Source of the DNA: CAVRGQ01 sp963720785
Lineage (GTDB): Bacteria > Actinomycetota > Acidimicrobiia > IMCC26256 > DASPTH01
DNA length: 64,000 nt
Direction: 5' to 3'
NCBI GenBank assembly: GCA_963720785.1
Contig: CAVRGQ010000009.1
Location: forward strand, 124,001-188,000
Shown: positions 8,447-18,041 of the stretch, piece after piece
How the letters are laid out: every line of letters starts with the position of its first letter
Numbering within the stretch: position 1 is the stretch's first letter
Notes under the pieces: model-generated
What the model was told of the DNA's origin: nothing
Databases searched by the model: none
Seen by the model: only the letters and a program-made list of their open reading frames with translations
Position numbers and translations under genes: made by a program

Positions 8447-8906
8447 GTGGGCGCTTCGACGCCCGCCGACGACCGGCTCGCAGTCGCCGAGGCCCTGTAC
8501 CGCTACGCGCTCGGTGTCGACACCCGCGACTGGCCGCTGTACCGCGGCGCAGTTCGCCGATCGCGTGCGGGTCGACTTCTCCGACCTCACCGGGATGCCG
8601 GCCAGCGAGGTTGCGGCCGACGACTACGTCGCGGCGGTCCGCCCGCTCTTCGACCGCCTGCACGCCACCCACCACCTGATGACGAACCCGCTCGTCGACC
8701 TCGCCGCCGACGGCGTGACCGCCCGCATCCGCATGTACGTGCAGGCGACCCACGTGGGCGACCCGCACGACCCGACATCGGTGTTCACCGTGGGCGGCTG
8801 CTACCAGAACGACCTCGTGCGCGCGGCCGACCGCTGGCTGCTCACCGGCGTGAAGCTCTCCGTGTCGTGGACGAGCGGCGACCCGTCGGTCCTCACCCCT
8901 ACCTGA
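8447..8906 (+). CDS. SnoaL-like protein (one frame break)
   Basis: About 152 residues after repair. The start GTG directly abuts the preceding TAG. The N-terminus DRLAVAEALYRYALGVDTRDWPLYR is in one frame. From about 8545 the protein continues in another as AQFADRVRVDFSDLTGMPASEV, then HHLMTNPLVDLAADGVTARIRMYVQATHV and a terminal WLLTGVKLSVSW strand. This is the SnoaL_4-type layout (D-R-F tetrad region, then HxxTN). The break sits in CGCGGCGCAG. The stop codon lies inside the first copy of a 60-bp tandem repeat. Confidence 0.75.
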
Positions 8907-9021
8907 TGGTCGACGCCGCTCCGCCCTCCCGCTCATCCGAGCAGGGCTCCGCTACGACTCCCCTGATGGTCGACGCCGCTCCGCCCTCCCGCTCATCCGA
9001 GCAGGGCTCCGCTACGACTCC
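8902..9021. repeat. Perfect 60-bp tandem duplication with hairpins
   Basis: Positions 8902-8961 and 8962-9021 are identical. Each copy holds a short inverted repeat (CCCGCTC, loop ATCC, GAGCAGGG with one bulged A), which could act as a bidirectional terminator between two convergent genes. The array spans the stop codon of the plus-strand SnoaL gene at one end and the stop codon of the minus-strand SDR at the other. Confidence 0.9.
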
Positions 9022-9812
9022 TGGATCCAGGCCACCTGCGCGTCCATGAACGCCTCGGGGTCGGTGGCCTTGCGCACGAGGATGTCGTGCACCGCCTCGC
9101 CGTGCGGGATCAGCAGGAAGCGGTCGTCGCGCACCGCCTGCACCACGAGGTCGCCGAGCTCGGCGGCGTCCATGATCGGCAGGTCGGGCGACTTCACCGG
9201 CCCCATCTCGCCGTGGAAGGCGATCTGCTCGATCACGTTGGTGGCCGTCGGCCCCGGGCACAGCAGCGTGACCCCCACGCCCTGGGGCCGCAGGTACAGC
9301 GCCATCGACTCCGTGAGCGCCACCACCGCGCCCTTGCTCGCGCCGTAGGGCATGCGGTCGTAGTTGTACGGGTAGAGGCCGGCGGTCGAGGCAGTGTTCA
9401 CCACGTGGCCCGAGCCCTGCTCGATCAGGAGGGGGAGGAACACGAGGTTCGAGCGCACGTACGACAGCAGGTTGGTGTCGAGGATGCGCACCCATTCCTC
9501 GATCGGGATGTTCAGCGGCAGACCGGCCGCGAGCACCCCCACGTTGTTCATCACCACGTCGACCCGCCCGAACGCATCGAGCGTGGCGTCGCGCAGGCGG
9601 GCGAAGTCGTCGTCGGACCGCACGTCGGTGGGCACGCCGATCCCACCGACTCCGACCTCCCGGGCCTCGCGCGCCACCGCCTCGCAGCGGGCGGCGTCGA
9701 GGTCGGCCACCACCACGTTCGCCCCCGCCCGGGCGAACGCCAGCACGCTGGCCCGCCCGATGCCGCTGCCCCCGCCCGTCACCACTGCCGTTCGTCCCTG
9801 AAGCTCCTGCAT
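9012..9812 (-). CDS. SDR-family NAD(P)-dependent oxidoreductase
   Basis: A 266-residue SDR with TGGGSGIG near residue 12, VVADLDAARC after beta2 (NAD-type acidic residue), MNNVGV, NTASTAG, catalytic YGASK and LLCPGPTATNV. The C-terminal part (AVRDDRFLLIPHGEAVHDIL) matches SDRs of unknown substrate common in Acidimicrobiia and mycobacteria. Divergent from an LLM-class enzyme 61 bp away. The last codons lie within the 60-bp tandem repeat. Confidence 0.88.
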   Translation of the reverse strand: MQELQGRTAVVTGGGSGIGRASVLAFARAGANVVVADLDAARCEAVAREAREVGVGGIGVPTDVRSDDDFARLRDATLDAFGRVDVVMNNVGVLAAGLPLNIPIEEWVRILDTNLLSYVRSNLVFLPLLIEQGSGHVVNTASTAGLYPYNYDRMPYGASKGAVVALTESMALYLRPQGVGVTLLCPGPTATNVIEQIAFHGEMGPVKSPDLPIMDAAELGDLVVQAVRDDRFLLIPHGEAVHDILVRKATDPEAFMDAQVAWIQES

Positions 9813-9822
9813 CGGACCTGTT

Positions 9823-9828
9823 TACAAT
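9823..9828 (+). promoter_or_regulatory. -10 element of the 9874 LLM gene
   Basis: TACAAT, a close match to the actinobacterial -10, precedes a leader of about 40 nt that ends AGGAAGGAACCC before the ATG. Unlike most promoters here this one is leadered. Confidence 0.5.
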
Positions 9829-9873
9829 GCCCACGCCCCCACCCGCCTCCCGGGAGCCGGCAGGAAGGAACCC

Positions 9874-10752
9874 ATGGATCTCGGCCGTACCGGCATCTGG
9901 AGCGGCGAGCTGCGCTTCGGTGAGCGCGGTGCCGTGCGCGACGCCGCGGCCGAGCTCGAGCGCCTCGGCTACGGCGCCCTGTGGATCCCCGGCGGCATCG
10001 GCGGCGCGGTGTTCGCCGAGAGCCGCGACCTGCTCGACGCCACCGAGCACACCGTGGTGGCCACCGGCATCCTCAACCTCTGGATGCACACGGCCCACGA
10101 GGCGGCCACCGAGCACGCGGCACTCACCGCCGACCATCCCGGTCGCTTCCTCCTCGGCATCGGCGTGAGCCACGCGCCCCTCGTCGACACCGAGGACTCG
10201 CCGCGCTACTCGAACTCCAAGCCGATCGCGATGACCAACGCCTTCCTCGACGGCATCGACGCCGCCGAGCCGCCCGTGCCCGTCGACGAGCGCGTGCTCG
10301 CCGCCCTCGGCCCGCGGATGCTGGAGCTCGCCGCGGCGCGCACCGGCGGCGTGCACCCGTACCTGGTGCCGCCCGAGCACAGCGCGATCGCCCGGGCAAC
10401 CGTGGGCCCCGACAAGCTCGTCGCGCCCTGCCAGCACGCGGTGCTCGACACCGACCCGACCACCGCCCGCGCCACCGCACGGGAGATGCTGTCGATCTAC
10501 CTCACGCTGCCGAACTACGTGAACAACTGGCTGCGCCTCGGCTTCACCGACGACGACGTCGCCGGCGCGGGGAGCGACCGCCTCGTCGACACCGTCGTGG
10601 TGTGGGGCGACGAGGCCACCATCGCCGAGCGGGTGCGGGCCCACCTCGACGCCGGCGCCGACCACGTGTGCGTGCAGGTCGCCAAGACCCCCGCCGACGA
10701 CGCCATGCCCCTCGAGGCGTGGCGCCGCCTCGCCCCCGCCCTCAACTCCTGA
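9874..10752 (+). CDS. LLM-class F420-dependent oxidoreductase
   Basis: A 292-residue luciferase-fold protein of the short F420-dependent type. Visible are YGALWIPGGIGG, the strand TVVATGILNLWMHTAHEAATEHAAL, RFLLGIGVSHAPLV and the C-terminal ADHVCVQV. Members use coenzyme F420 or FMN to reduce or oxidise small organic substrates in the cytoplasm. A strong ribosome binding site (AGGAAGG) lies before the ATG. A small unknown gene follows 20 bp downstream in the same transcript. Substrate unknown. Confidence 0.88.
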   Translation: MDLGRTGIWSGELRFGERGAVRDAAAELERLGYGALWIPGGIGGAVFAESRDLLDATEHTVVATGILNLWMHTAHEAATEHAALTADHPGRFLLGIGVSHAPLVDTEDSPRYSNSKPIAMTNAFLDGIDAAEPPVPVDERVLAALGPRMLELAAARTGGVHPYLVPPEHSAIARATVGPDKLVAPCQHAVLDTDPTTARATAREMLSIYLTLPNYVNNWLRLGFTDDDVAGAGSDRLVDTVVVWGDEATIAERVRAHLDAGADHVCVQVAKTPADDAMPLEAWRRLAPALNS

Positions 10753-10772
10753 CCGAGACGAAAGAGACCGCA

Positions 10773-11114
10773 ATGGACATCGAAGAGTTCTACGACGCCG
10801 ACCCCCGCCGGCGGGAGTCCGAGGAGATCGAGTACGGCCGCGACTGGTCCGACGCCGCAGGCACCCGCGTCCAGGTCAGCTACGTGGTCGACACCGGCGA
10901 GCTGTACTCCATGCAGGAGCCCAACGCCCCGATCTACATGGACCCGGTCGGCGACGTCATCGAGCCCGACCTCCCCGTGGAGGCCCTCGGGGTCGTCGTG
11001 CTCGCGGTGATCCCCACCAAGGAGGCGGCCGACGGCCTCCTCGACGGCTGGCAGCAGGCCATGTCGGGGGCGAACAGCATCGAATGGGTGCGGGGTCGGG
11101 TCGGGTCCAACTAG
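10773..11114 (+). CDS. Small protein of unknown function
   Basis: 113 residues, acidic, no membrane segment, no family recognised. It has an N-terminal EEFYDADPRRRESEEIEYGRDW segment, central beta-like TRVQVSYVVDTGELYSM, and a hydrophobic VEALGVVVLAVIPTKEAADGLLDGW stretch. AAAGAGACCGCA precedes the ATG. It is 20 bp downstream of the LLM gene and most likely cotranscribed, but nothing shows its job. Confidence 0.65.
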   Translation: MDIEEFYDADPRRRESEEIEYGRDWSDAAGTRVQVSYVVDTGELYSMQEPNAPIYMDPVGDVIEPDLPVEALGVVVLAVIPTKEAADGLLDGWQQAMSGANSIEWVRGRVGSN

Positions 11115-11182
11115 GTTTCCGTCCGCCCCGTTGCCGGAGGGGCGCGCGCCTCGGTGCGTGCACACACGAGAGGGAACGCCAG

Positions 11183-13514
11183 ATGAGTGACACTGCTGTC
11201 AGCGCCGGACGCTTCGTCGGTCAGGCCGTCGCCCGCAAGGAGGACCCCCGCCTGTTGACGGGCCGGGGCCACTACACGGACGACGTCATCCTCCCCAACA
11301 TGCTGCACGCGCACTTCCTGCGCAGCGACCTCGCCCGGGCGAAGATCACGCACCTCGACGTGTCGGCCGCCCGCGAGGCCGAGGGCGTCGTGGCGGTGTT
11401 CACCGCCGACGACCTCAACGACAAGGTCGCGGTGTCGATGCTGCCCTCGATGTTCCAGGGCGCCGACGACTTCATGGCCCCGATCTTCCCGCTGGCCAAG
11501 GACGACGTGCGCTTCGTCGGCGACCCGATCGTGCTGATCATCGCCCGCAACCGCTACCTCGCCGAGGACGCCGCCGAACTGATCGAGATCGACTTCGACC
11601 CGCTGCCTCCCGTCGTCGACTGGTTCACCGCCGGCGCCGACATGGAGAACAAGGTCCACGAGAACCGCATGGCCAACGTCTGCATGATGATGGGCGTCCC
11701 CATGCCCGACGAGGCGAAGGCCGAGTGCGAGGCCGCGCCGCACACGATCGAGGCGGCGTTCGTCCAGCACCGCTACAGCGCCGTGCCGATGGAGTGCCGC
11801 GCCATCGTCGCCGACTACAACCCCTTCGACAAGTTCCTCGACGTCCACGTCGCCAGCCAGAACCCGCACGAGGTGCGCTGCGTCCTCGCCCGCGTCACCG
11901 GCCTGCCGGAGAACAACATCCGGGTCCGCATCGGCGACGTCGGCGGCGGCTTCGGTCTCAAGTCGTTCCTCGGCCGCGAGGAGCAGACCATCGCCCTCGC
12001 CGCCTTCCTCACCAACTCCACCATCAAGTGGTCGGAGGACCGCCGCGAGAACCTCATCGCCTCGGCCCACGCCCGCCAGGAATGGGTGAAGGCGAAGCTC
12101 TACGTCGACGCCGACCACAAGATCCTCGGCATCGACATCGACCACCTCGACGACTCCGGCGCCTACCCGATCGGCGGCGGCAGCGCCGGCCCGCTCGTCG
12201 GCCCGCTGATGACCGGCCCGTACAAGATCGACCGCCTCGGGTGGAACTCCACGCAGGTGTGGACCAACACCTGCGGATCCGCGGCCTACCGCGGCCCGTG
12301 GATGATGGAGACCACCGCCCGCGAACAGCTGATGGACCACGCCGCCGCGGCAGCTGGGCATCGACCCGCTCGAGTTCCGTCGCATCAACGTGCTCCAGGA
12401 CACCGACCTCCCCTACGACAACCCCGGCGGCCAGCACATCGAGAACGTGTCGCCGTCGCTCTCGCAGGAGCAGGCCGCCGAGGCCATCGGCTACGACGAG
12501 TTCCGCAAGGAGCAGGCCAAGGCGCGCGAGGAGGGTCGCTACCTCGGCATCGGCATGGCCGGCTACGTCGAGCCGCAGCCCAACGTGATGGTCTACGGCA
12601 ACGAGCCCTGCCACGTGCGTATGCACCCCGACGGTCGCGTCGACGTGTTCATCGGTTCCGGCGCGCACGGCCAGGGCCTCGAGACCACCACCGCGCAGCT
12701 CGCCGCCGAGCACCTCGGCGTGCACATCGACGACGTCACCGTGCACCAGGGCGACACCGAGTCGGCGCCGTTCGGCCCCGGCACCGGTGGCTCCCGCTCC
12801 GGCCCGATGATCGGCGCCGCGGTCACCGAGGCGTCGATCATGCTCAAGGAGAAGGTGCTGGCCATCGCCGCGCACCTGCTCGAGGCCGCGCCCGAAGACC
12901 TCGAGGCCGCCGAAGGCGTCGTGTCGGTGAAGGGCACCCCGGCGAAGTCGATCACCATCAAGCAGGTGGCCGACACCGTCTACGGCGGCCGGGCGCCGCT
13001 GCCGCACGAGCTCGACCGCACGCTCGAGGTGATGCACCGCTACGACGCACCGCCCACGATGTGGTCCAACGCGTGCCACGCCACCACCGTCGAGGTCGAC
13101 GTCAACACCGGCCTGGTCACCTTCCTCCGCTACGTGGTGGCCGAGGACTGCGGGCGCATGATCAACCCGAACATCGTCGACGGCCAGGTGCACGGCGGTG
13201 TCGCCCAGGGCATCGGTGGCGTGCTCTACGAGGAGAACGTCTACGACGCCGACGGCAACCCGCTCGCGTCGACCTTCCTCGACTACCTGCTGCCCACCGC
13301 GCACGAGATCCCCGACATCGAGACCATCCACATCGAGACGCCCGCCTCCACCGTCGGTGGCTACAAGGGTGTCGGTGAGGGTGGCGCGATCGCGGCTCCC
13401 GCCGCGGTGTTCAACGCCGTCGCCGACGCGCTCGCGCCGCTCGGCGTGCAGCTGTTCGACCAGCCGCTCAGCCCCGACAAGATCGTCCGGGCGATCACCG
13501 CGGCGAAGGGCTGA
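11183..13514 (+). CDS. Molybdopterin hydroxylase large subunit, CoxL/XDH family (one frame break)
   Basis: Large catalytic subunit of a xanthine dehydrogenase/CO dehydrogenase-type Mo hydroxylase, about 777 residues after repair. Seen are the N-terminal VGQAVARKEDPRLLTGRGHYTDD, the Mo-pterin motifs GDVGGGFGLK and AYRGPWMMETTA, GSGAHGQGLETTTAQ, GTGGSRSGPM and the C-terminal GYKGVGEGG with the catalytic Glu region. The active-site loop reads AYRGPW, not the AYRCSFR of form I CO dehydrogenase, so CO oxidation is unlikely. Frames switch at about 12345-12355. The FAD and Fe-S subunits are not adjacent. The ribosome binding site is GAGAGGGA. Confidence 0.88.
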
Positions 13515-14142
13515 TCCCGCTCAGGCAGAACTGCCAGATCTCCTCGGGCATGCGCGCGGGGAGAGAGTCGGACTGCGTCACCGCGGTGTGGATCGCGGCG
13601 ATGCCGGTGGACATCAGGATGCGCGTCAGCCGTTCCGGCGCGATGTCGCCGCGGATGCGGCCGGCGTCGGCCGCGGCCTGCACCGACTCGAGCAGCAGCA
13701 CGCGCGCGGGTTCGAGCGCGTGGTCGAGCTCGTTGGGACGCGCGATCGCGAGCGTGAGGTGGTACTGCACCAGCACGCACGTCACACGCGGGTCCCGCAC
13801 CGATCCCCAGTAACTCCCCAGGTATGCGTGGATGCGCTCGACCGGGTCGTCGATGCGCCGCAGCATCTCGCGCTGCATCTCCGCGCCCGACGCCATGTAC
13901 TCCTCGAACAACGCCAGGAGGAGGTCGTCCTTGCTCGCGAACGCCTGGTAGAAGCCGCGCAGCGACAGCTTGGAGCGCTCGACGACCTCCTGGACGGTGA
14001 AGTCCATCGAGCCGGTCTCGTCGAGCAGCGAGCGCGCGGCCTGGACGAAGCGCGTGCTCTTGGTGAGGAGCCGCTTCTTCGCGTCGATCAGGTTGCGCTC
14101 GATCGTGCGCTCCTGCCAGGGGCTCAGCTTCTCGGCCGTCAT
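13495..14142 (-). CDS. TetR-family transcriptional regulator
   Basis: A 215-residue TetR-type repressor. The N-terminal helix-turn-helix reads FTVQEVVERSKLSLRGFYQAFASKDDLLLALFEEY (about residues 48-83, broken here by family convention at LSLRGFY), followed by an all-helical ligand domain. Its start is divergent from a P450 gene 165 bp away, so it probably controls that gene and itself. A TATTGT hexamer on the minus strand (14157-14152) lies 9 nt before the ATG. The 3' end overlaps the convergent Mo hydroxylase by 20 bp. Confidence 0.88.
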   Translation of the reverse strand: MTAEKLSPWQERTIERNLIDAKKRLLTKSTRFVQAARSLLDETGSMDFTVQEVVERSKLSLRGFYQAFASKDDLLLALFEEYMASGAEMQREMLRRIDDPVERIHAYLGSYWGSVRDPRVTCVLVQYHLTLAIARPNELDHALEPARVLLLESVQAAADAGRIRGDIAPERLTRILMSTGIAAIHTAVTQSDSLPARMPEEIWQFCLSGISPSPR

Positions 14143-14231
14143 GAGAGGCGCACAATAGGCACGGTCCAGGGCGACTTGTCCAGACGCCCGGACCTGCGCG
14201 ACCCTCCCCGCGGGACCTTGTGCCCTACCGG

Positions 14232-14248
14232 CGGAAATGCCGTTTCCG
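14232..14248. promoter_or_regulatory. Inverted repeat, candidate TetR operator
   Basis: CGGAAA-TGCCG-TTTCCG forms a 17-bp inverted repeat in the TetR/P450 intergenic region, 60 bp before the P450 ATG. It is the best symmetric site there. Assignment to the TetR protein is inferred from position alone. Confidence 0.4.
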
Positions 14249-14307
14249 GCAGGCTCGCCGGGTTGGCGTTCGAGCCCGATGCCAGGAAGGCCCACAGGAG
14301 GACCGGG

Positions 14308-15534
14308 ATGACCGCGACCGAGCTGTACTACGACCCGTACGACTACTCGATCGACGACGACCCCTACCCGGTCTGGGCCCGCCTGCGCGACGAGGCGCCG
14401 CTGTACCACAACGAGGAGCTGGGCTTCTACGCCCTCAGCCGCTACGACGACGTGCTCGACGGCCTCCTCGACTCCGCGACCTTCGTGTCGAGCCACGGCA
14501 TCACCATGGAGATGATCAGCTCGGAGCCGCTCGGCGTCCCGATGATGATCATGATGGACCCGCCGCAGCACACCCGGCTGCGCAAGCTCGTGAGCCGTGC
14601 CTTCACGCCGATGCGCGTCGCGCAGCTCGAGCCGCGCATCCGCCAGGTCTGCGGCGAGCTGCTCGACCCGCTCGCCGACCGCAAGGAGTGGGACCTCATC
14701 CAAGACTTCGCCGGCCTGCTGCCGCCCACGGTCATCCTCGCCCTACTCGGCTTCCCCACCGACATCGCCAAGGAGTGGCGCAAGGAGGTCGACGCCGCGA
14801 TCCACCTCGAGGAGGGCTCCACCGGGGAGGGGGCGGCGATGCGCTACGGCACCGACATCGTGAGCCGCACCGGCGAGCTCGGCTCCGTGGTGTTCGACAT
14901 GCTGCCCGGCCTCATCGAGGAGCGGCGCAAGAACCCGCAGGACGACATGCTCTCGGGCCTCGTGCACGCGGAGGTCGACGACGAGGAGGGTGAGCACCGC
15001 ACGCTCACCGACGCCGAGATCTACTCGTTCATCCAGCTCCTCTCCATCGCCGGCAGCGAGACGGTCGTGCGCCTGCTCGGCTTCGCCACCGTCACCCTGA
15101 ACAAGTTCCCCGACCAGCGCGAGATCCTCGTGAACGAGCCCGACTGGATCCCGAACGCGGTCGAGGAGACGCTGCGCTTCGAGGCGCCGTCGCCCATCCA
15201 GGGCCGCTGGGTCGCCAAGGACGTCGAGCTGCACGGCACCGTCGTGCCGCGCGGCTCCAAGATGGCGATGCTCAACGGTTCGGCCGACCGCGACTCGCGG
15301 CACTTCCCCGACGGCGACCGCTACGACGTGAAGCGCGAGATCGACCGTCACCTCGCGTTCGGCTACGGCACGCACTTCTGCATCGGGGCCACGCTTGCCC
15401 GCCTCGAGGGCCGCATCGCCCTCGACGAGCTCCTCGAGCGCCACCCCACCTGGGACGTCGACGAGGCCCACGTGCAGAAGATCCACACGAGTACGGTGCG
15501 GGGCTACACCAGCGTCCCGGTGATCACGGGCTAG
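14308..15534 (+). CDS. Cytochrome P450
   Basis: A 408-residue soluble bacterial P450. The I-helix AGSETV carries the Glu-Thr proton-relay pair, the K-helix ExxR is EETLR, and the heme loop FGYGTHFCIG begins at 351 with ligand Cys358. The N-terminus DDDPYPVWARLRDEAPLYHNEELGFYALSRYDDV is typical of CYP families acting on lipids and sterols in actinobacteria (shown in two halves at LYHN). AGGAGGACCGGG is the ribosome binding site. Divergent from a TetR gene; the CoA-transferase genes downstream (35 bp) may be cotranscribed. No ferredoxin or reductase partner is in the window. Confidence 0.93.
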   Translation: MTATELYYDPYDYSIDDDPYPVWARLRDEAPLYHNEELGFYALSRYDDVLDGLLDSATFVSSHGITMEMISSEPLGVPMMIMMDPPQHTRLRKLVSRAFTPMRVAQLEPRIRQVCGELLDPLADRKEWDLIQDFAGLLPPTVILALLGFPTDIAKEWRKEVDAAIHLEEGSTGEGAAMRYGTDIVSRTGELGSVVFDMLPGLIEERRKNPQDDMLSGLVHAEVDDEEGEHRTLTDAEIYSFIQLLSIAGSETVVRLLGFATVTLNKFPDQREILVNEPDWIPNAVEETLRFEAPSPIQGRWVAKDVELHGTVVPRGSKMAMLNGSADRDSRHFPDGDRYDVKREIDRHLAFGYGTHFCIGATLARLEGRIALDELLERHPTWDVDEAHVQKIHTSTVRGYTSVPVITG

Positions 15535-15569
15535 CCAGCCTGGCGGGTCACCGGCAACACCCAGGAGCA

Positions 15570-16802
15570 ATGTTGGGGGCTCTGTCACACATCCGGATCT
15601 GCGACCTCAGCGGCCAGCTCGCCGGCGCAGGTGCCACCCGGTTCCTCGCCGCGTTCGGCGCCCAGGTCATCCGCGTCGAGGACCCCGTCCGCAAGGGCGG
15701 CTGGGACATCGTCCGCGGTTCGGGCCCCTACAAGGGCGAGCCGGGCATCGAGACGAGCGGCGGGTTCAACAACCACAACGTCGAGAAGCTCGGCATCACC
15801 ATCAACCTCCGCGAGGAGCGCGGCAAGGAGTTGCTGCGCGAGCTCGTCGCCGTGTCCGACGCGGTCACCGAGAACTTCGCCGCGGGTGTGCTCGCGCGCA
15901 TGGGCTTCCCCTACGAGGAGCTCGCCCGCATCCGGCCCGACATCGTCTACGTGTCGAACTCCGGGTTCGGCAACCACGGCCCGTACTCCACGTTCAAGAC
16001 GTGGGGCCCGATCGTGCAGGCCGTGTGCGGTCTCACCTTCGAGTCGGGCCTCCCCGACCTGCCGCCCGCGGGCTGGGGCTACTCCTACATGGACCACATG
16101 GGCGCCTACTCCATGGCCGTCGCCCTGCTCGCCGGCCTCGTGCACCGGTCGCGCACCGGCGAGGGCCAGTGGATCGACATGGCGTGCGTCGAGGCCGGCA
16201 CCACCTTCACCGGGCCCGACCTCCTCGACTACACGGTCAACGACCGGCCGCTGCGGCGCCCGGGCATGCCCGACTCCAACCACAGCCACTCGCCGCTCAT
16301 GGCCCCGCACGCGATCTACGCGGCATCCGGCGACGACAACTGGATCGCGATCGCGTGTCGCGACGACGCCGATTGGGAACGCCTCGTCGACGTGATCGGC
16401 GAACCCTGGGCCGAGGATCGCCGCGGTGACTCGCTCGCGCAGCGCGTCGCCGCGCAAGCCGACCTCGACGAGCACATCGGCGCATGGACGAGCGGCCACG
16501 ACCGCTTCGACCTCGCCGCGCGCCTGCGCGGCGTGGGCGTGCCGGCCAGCGCGGTGCAACAGCCCGGTGAACGCATCGAACGCGACCCCGCCACCACCGA
16601 GTTCGGCCTGTGGCCCGTCGCCACGCATCAGGTGATCGGCGAGATGCCGGTCGACGGCGTGCCCGCACACCTGTCGGAGACCGACTGGGAGATCCGCAAC
16701 GGTGCGCCCTGCCTCGGGCAGCACACGCGCCAGGTGCTCACCGAGGTGCTCGGCAAGGACGACGCCGAGATCGACGCGCTCTACGCGGAAGGGGTCCTCT
16801 GA
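15570..16802 (+). CDS. CaiB/BaiF-type CoA-transferase
   Basis: A 410-residue type III CoA-transferase, which moves CoA between carboxylic acids in the cytoplasm. It has the N-terminal RICDLSGQLAGAGATRFLAAFGAQVIRVEDP, with Asp of the catalytic VENF/TENFAAG region (AVTENFAAGVLARMG), then RTGEGQWIDMA and the terminal ALYAEGVL. GGAGCA precedes the ATG. It overlaps the next CoA-transferase gene by one base (TGATG). Tandem type III genes can form one hetero-oligomer, so the two may be subunits of one enzyme. It follows the P450 in the same direction. Confidence 0.9.
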   Translation: MLGALSHIRICDLSGQLAGAGATRFLAAFGAQVIRVEDPVRKGGWDIVRGSGPYKGEPGIETSGGFNNHNVEKLGITINLREERGKELLRELVAVSDAVTENFAAGVLARMGFPYEELARIRPDIVYVSNSGFGNHGPYSTFKTWGPIVQAVCGLTFESGLPDLPPAGWGYSYMDHMGAYSMAVALLAGLVHRSRTGEGQWIDMACVEAGTTFTGPDLLDYTVNDRPLRRPGMPDSNHSHSPLMAPHAIYAASGDDNWIAIACRDDADWERLVDVIGEPWAEDRRGDSLAQRVAAQADLDEHIGAWTSGHDRFDLAARLRGVGVPASAVQQPGERIERDPATTEFGLWPVATHQVIGEMPVDGVPAHLSETDWEIRNGAPCLGQHTRQVLTEVLGKDDAEIDALYAEGVL

Positions 16803-18037
16803 TGGGAGCCGAATCGAACCGGCCCGGACCTCTGGACGGCCTCAAGGTCATCGAGCTGGCGAGCGCGCGCTCGCAGTTCGCCGGCAAGCAGTTCGCCGAC
16901 ATGGGCGCCGACGTCATCGTGGTGGAGCCGCCCGGCGGCCACCACACCCGCACCTACGGCCCGTTCGCCGACGACGTCGAGTCACCCGAGCACAGCCTCT
17001 GGTGGTGGCTCTACAACACGTCGAAGCGCGGCGTGGTGCTCGACCTCGACACCCCCGGGGGCGCGGCCAAGTTCGCCGAGCTCGCGCGCGATGCCGACAT
17101 CGTGCTCGAGGGCGAGGATCCCGGCCGCCTCGACGCGCTCGGCATCGACCACGTGCAGCTGCGCGACGCGCACCCGGAGCTCATCTGGGTGTCGGTCACC
17201 CCATACGGGCGCACCACGTCACGTGCCAGCGAGCCCGCCACCGACCTCACCATCCTCGCGGGCGGTGGGCCGGCGTGGAGCTGCGGCTACGACGACCACA
17301 CCATCCCGCCCGTGCGCGGCGGCGGCAACCAGGCCGCGCACATGGCCGGCATGTTCGCGGTGATGACGACCCTCACCGCGCTGCTCGCCAAGGACGTGAC
17401 CGGTCGCGGTCAGCACATCGACGTCAACATGACCGCGTGCGCCAACGTGTCGACCGAGGCCGGCAGCTACATGTGGCACACCGACAAGATCACCGTGCAG
17501 CGACAGACCGGCCGCCACGCCACCCCGGTGCTCACGATGCCGAGCCAGGTGCGGTGCAAGGACGGCCGCTACGTCAACACCGGCTTCCCGCCGCGCAGCG
17601 TCAAGGAATTCGAGGCCCTCATCGGCTGGCTCGACACGCTCGGGCTCACCGACGACTGCCCCGACGCCCCGCTGCTGCAGCTCGGCGTGGAGCGCGGCGG
17701 CGTGTCGATGACCGAGCTGTCGACCGACGAACTCGCCAGCGCGATCTTCGGCGCGGGGCGCGAGGCGATGGTGTTCATCGCGCAGCACATCGACGCGATG
17801 GAGTACTTCGAGACGGGCCAGCGGGCGGGCATCCCGTGTGGGATCGTCGCCTCGCCGGAGGAAGCGTTCGAGATGCCGCACTTCGTCGAGCGCGGCTTCC
17901 AGGTGGAGGTCGAGCACGACGTCATCGGCCGGTCGGTGCGCTACCCGGGGGCGCCGGCGATCATGCCGGCCTCACCGTGGCGCATCTCCCGCCGCGCCCC
18001 CAAGATCGGCGAACACGACCAGGAAGTTCTGGGCTGA
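16802..18037 (+). CDS. CaiB/BaiF-type CoA-transferase, second of a tandem pair
   Basis: A 411-residue protein of the same family. The N-terminal KVIELASARSQFAGKQFADMGADVIVVEPP, TSKRGVVLDLD and GRGQHIDVNM are conserved. The usual VENF-type segment with catalytic Asp reads DIVLEGEDPGRLDALG, so the active-site region is divergent. With the preceding gene it probably forms an alpha/beta CoA-transferase in which only one chain is fully catalytic; this is an inference from the missing motif. Convergent with an ABC permease gene 4 bp away. Confidence 0.85.
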   Translation: MGAESNRPGPLDGLKVIELASARSQFAGKQFADMGADVIVVEPPGGHHTRTYGPFADDVESPEHSLWWWLYNTSKRGVVLDLDTPGGAAKFAELARDADIVLEGEDPGRLDALGIDHVQLRDAHPELIWVSVTPYGRTTSRASEPATDLTILAGGGPAWSCGYDDHTIPPVRGGGNQAAHMAGMFAVMTTLTALLAKDVTGRGQHIDVNMTACANVSTEAGSYMWHTDKITVQRQTGRHATPVLTMPSQVRCKDGRYVNTGFPPRSVKEFEALIGWLDTLGLTDDCPDAPLLQLGVERGGVSMTELSTDELASAIFGAGREAMVFIAQHIDAMEYFETGQRAGIPCGIVASPEEAFEMPHFVERGFQVEVEHDVIGRSVRYPGAPAIMPASPWRISRRAPKIGEHDQEVLG

Positions 18038-18041
18038 GCCC

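Noticed and set aside
8899..10773. Very long minus-strand open frame (over 600 codons) across the SDR and LLM genes
   Set aside because: It is the antisense and out-of-frame reading of two real genes in high-GC DNA; the protein is Gly/Arg/Val-rich low-complexity sequence without motifs.
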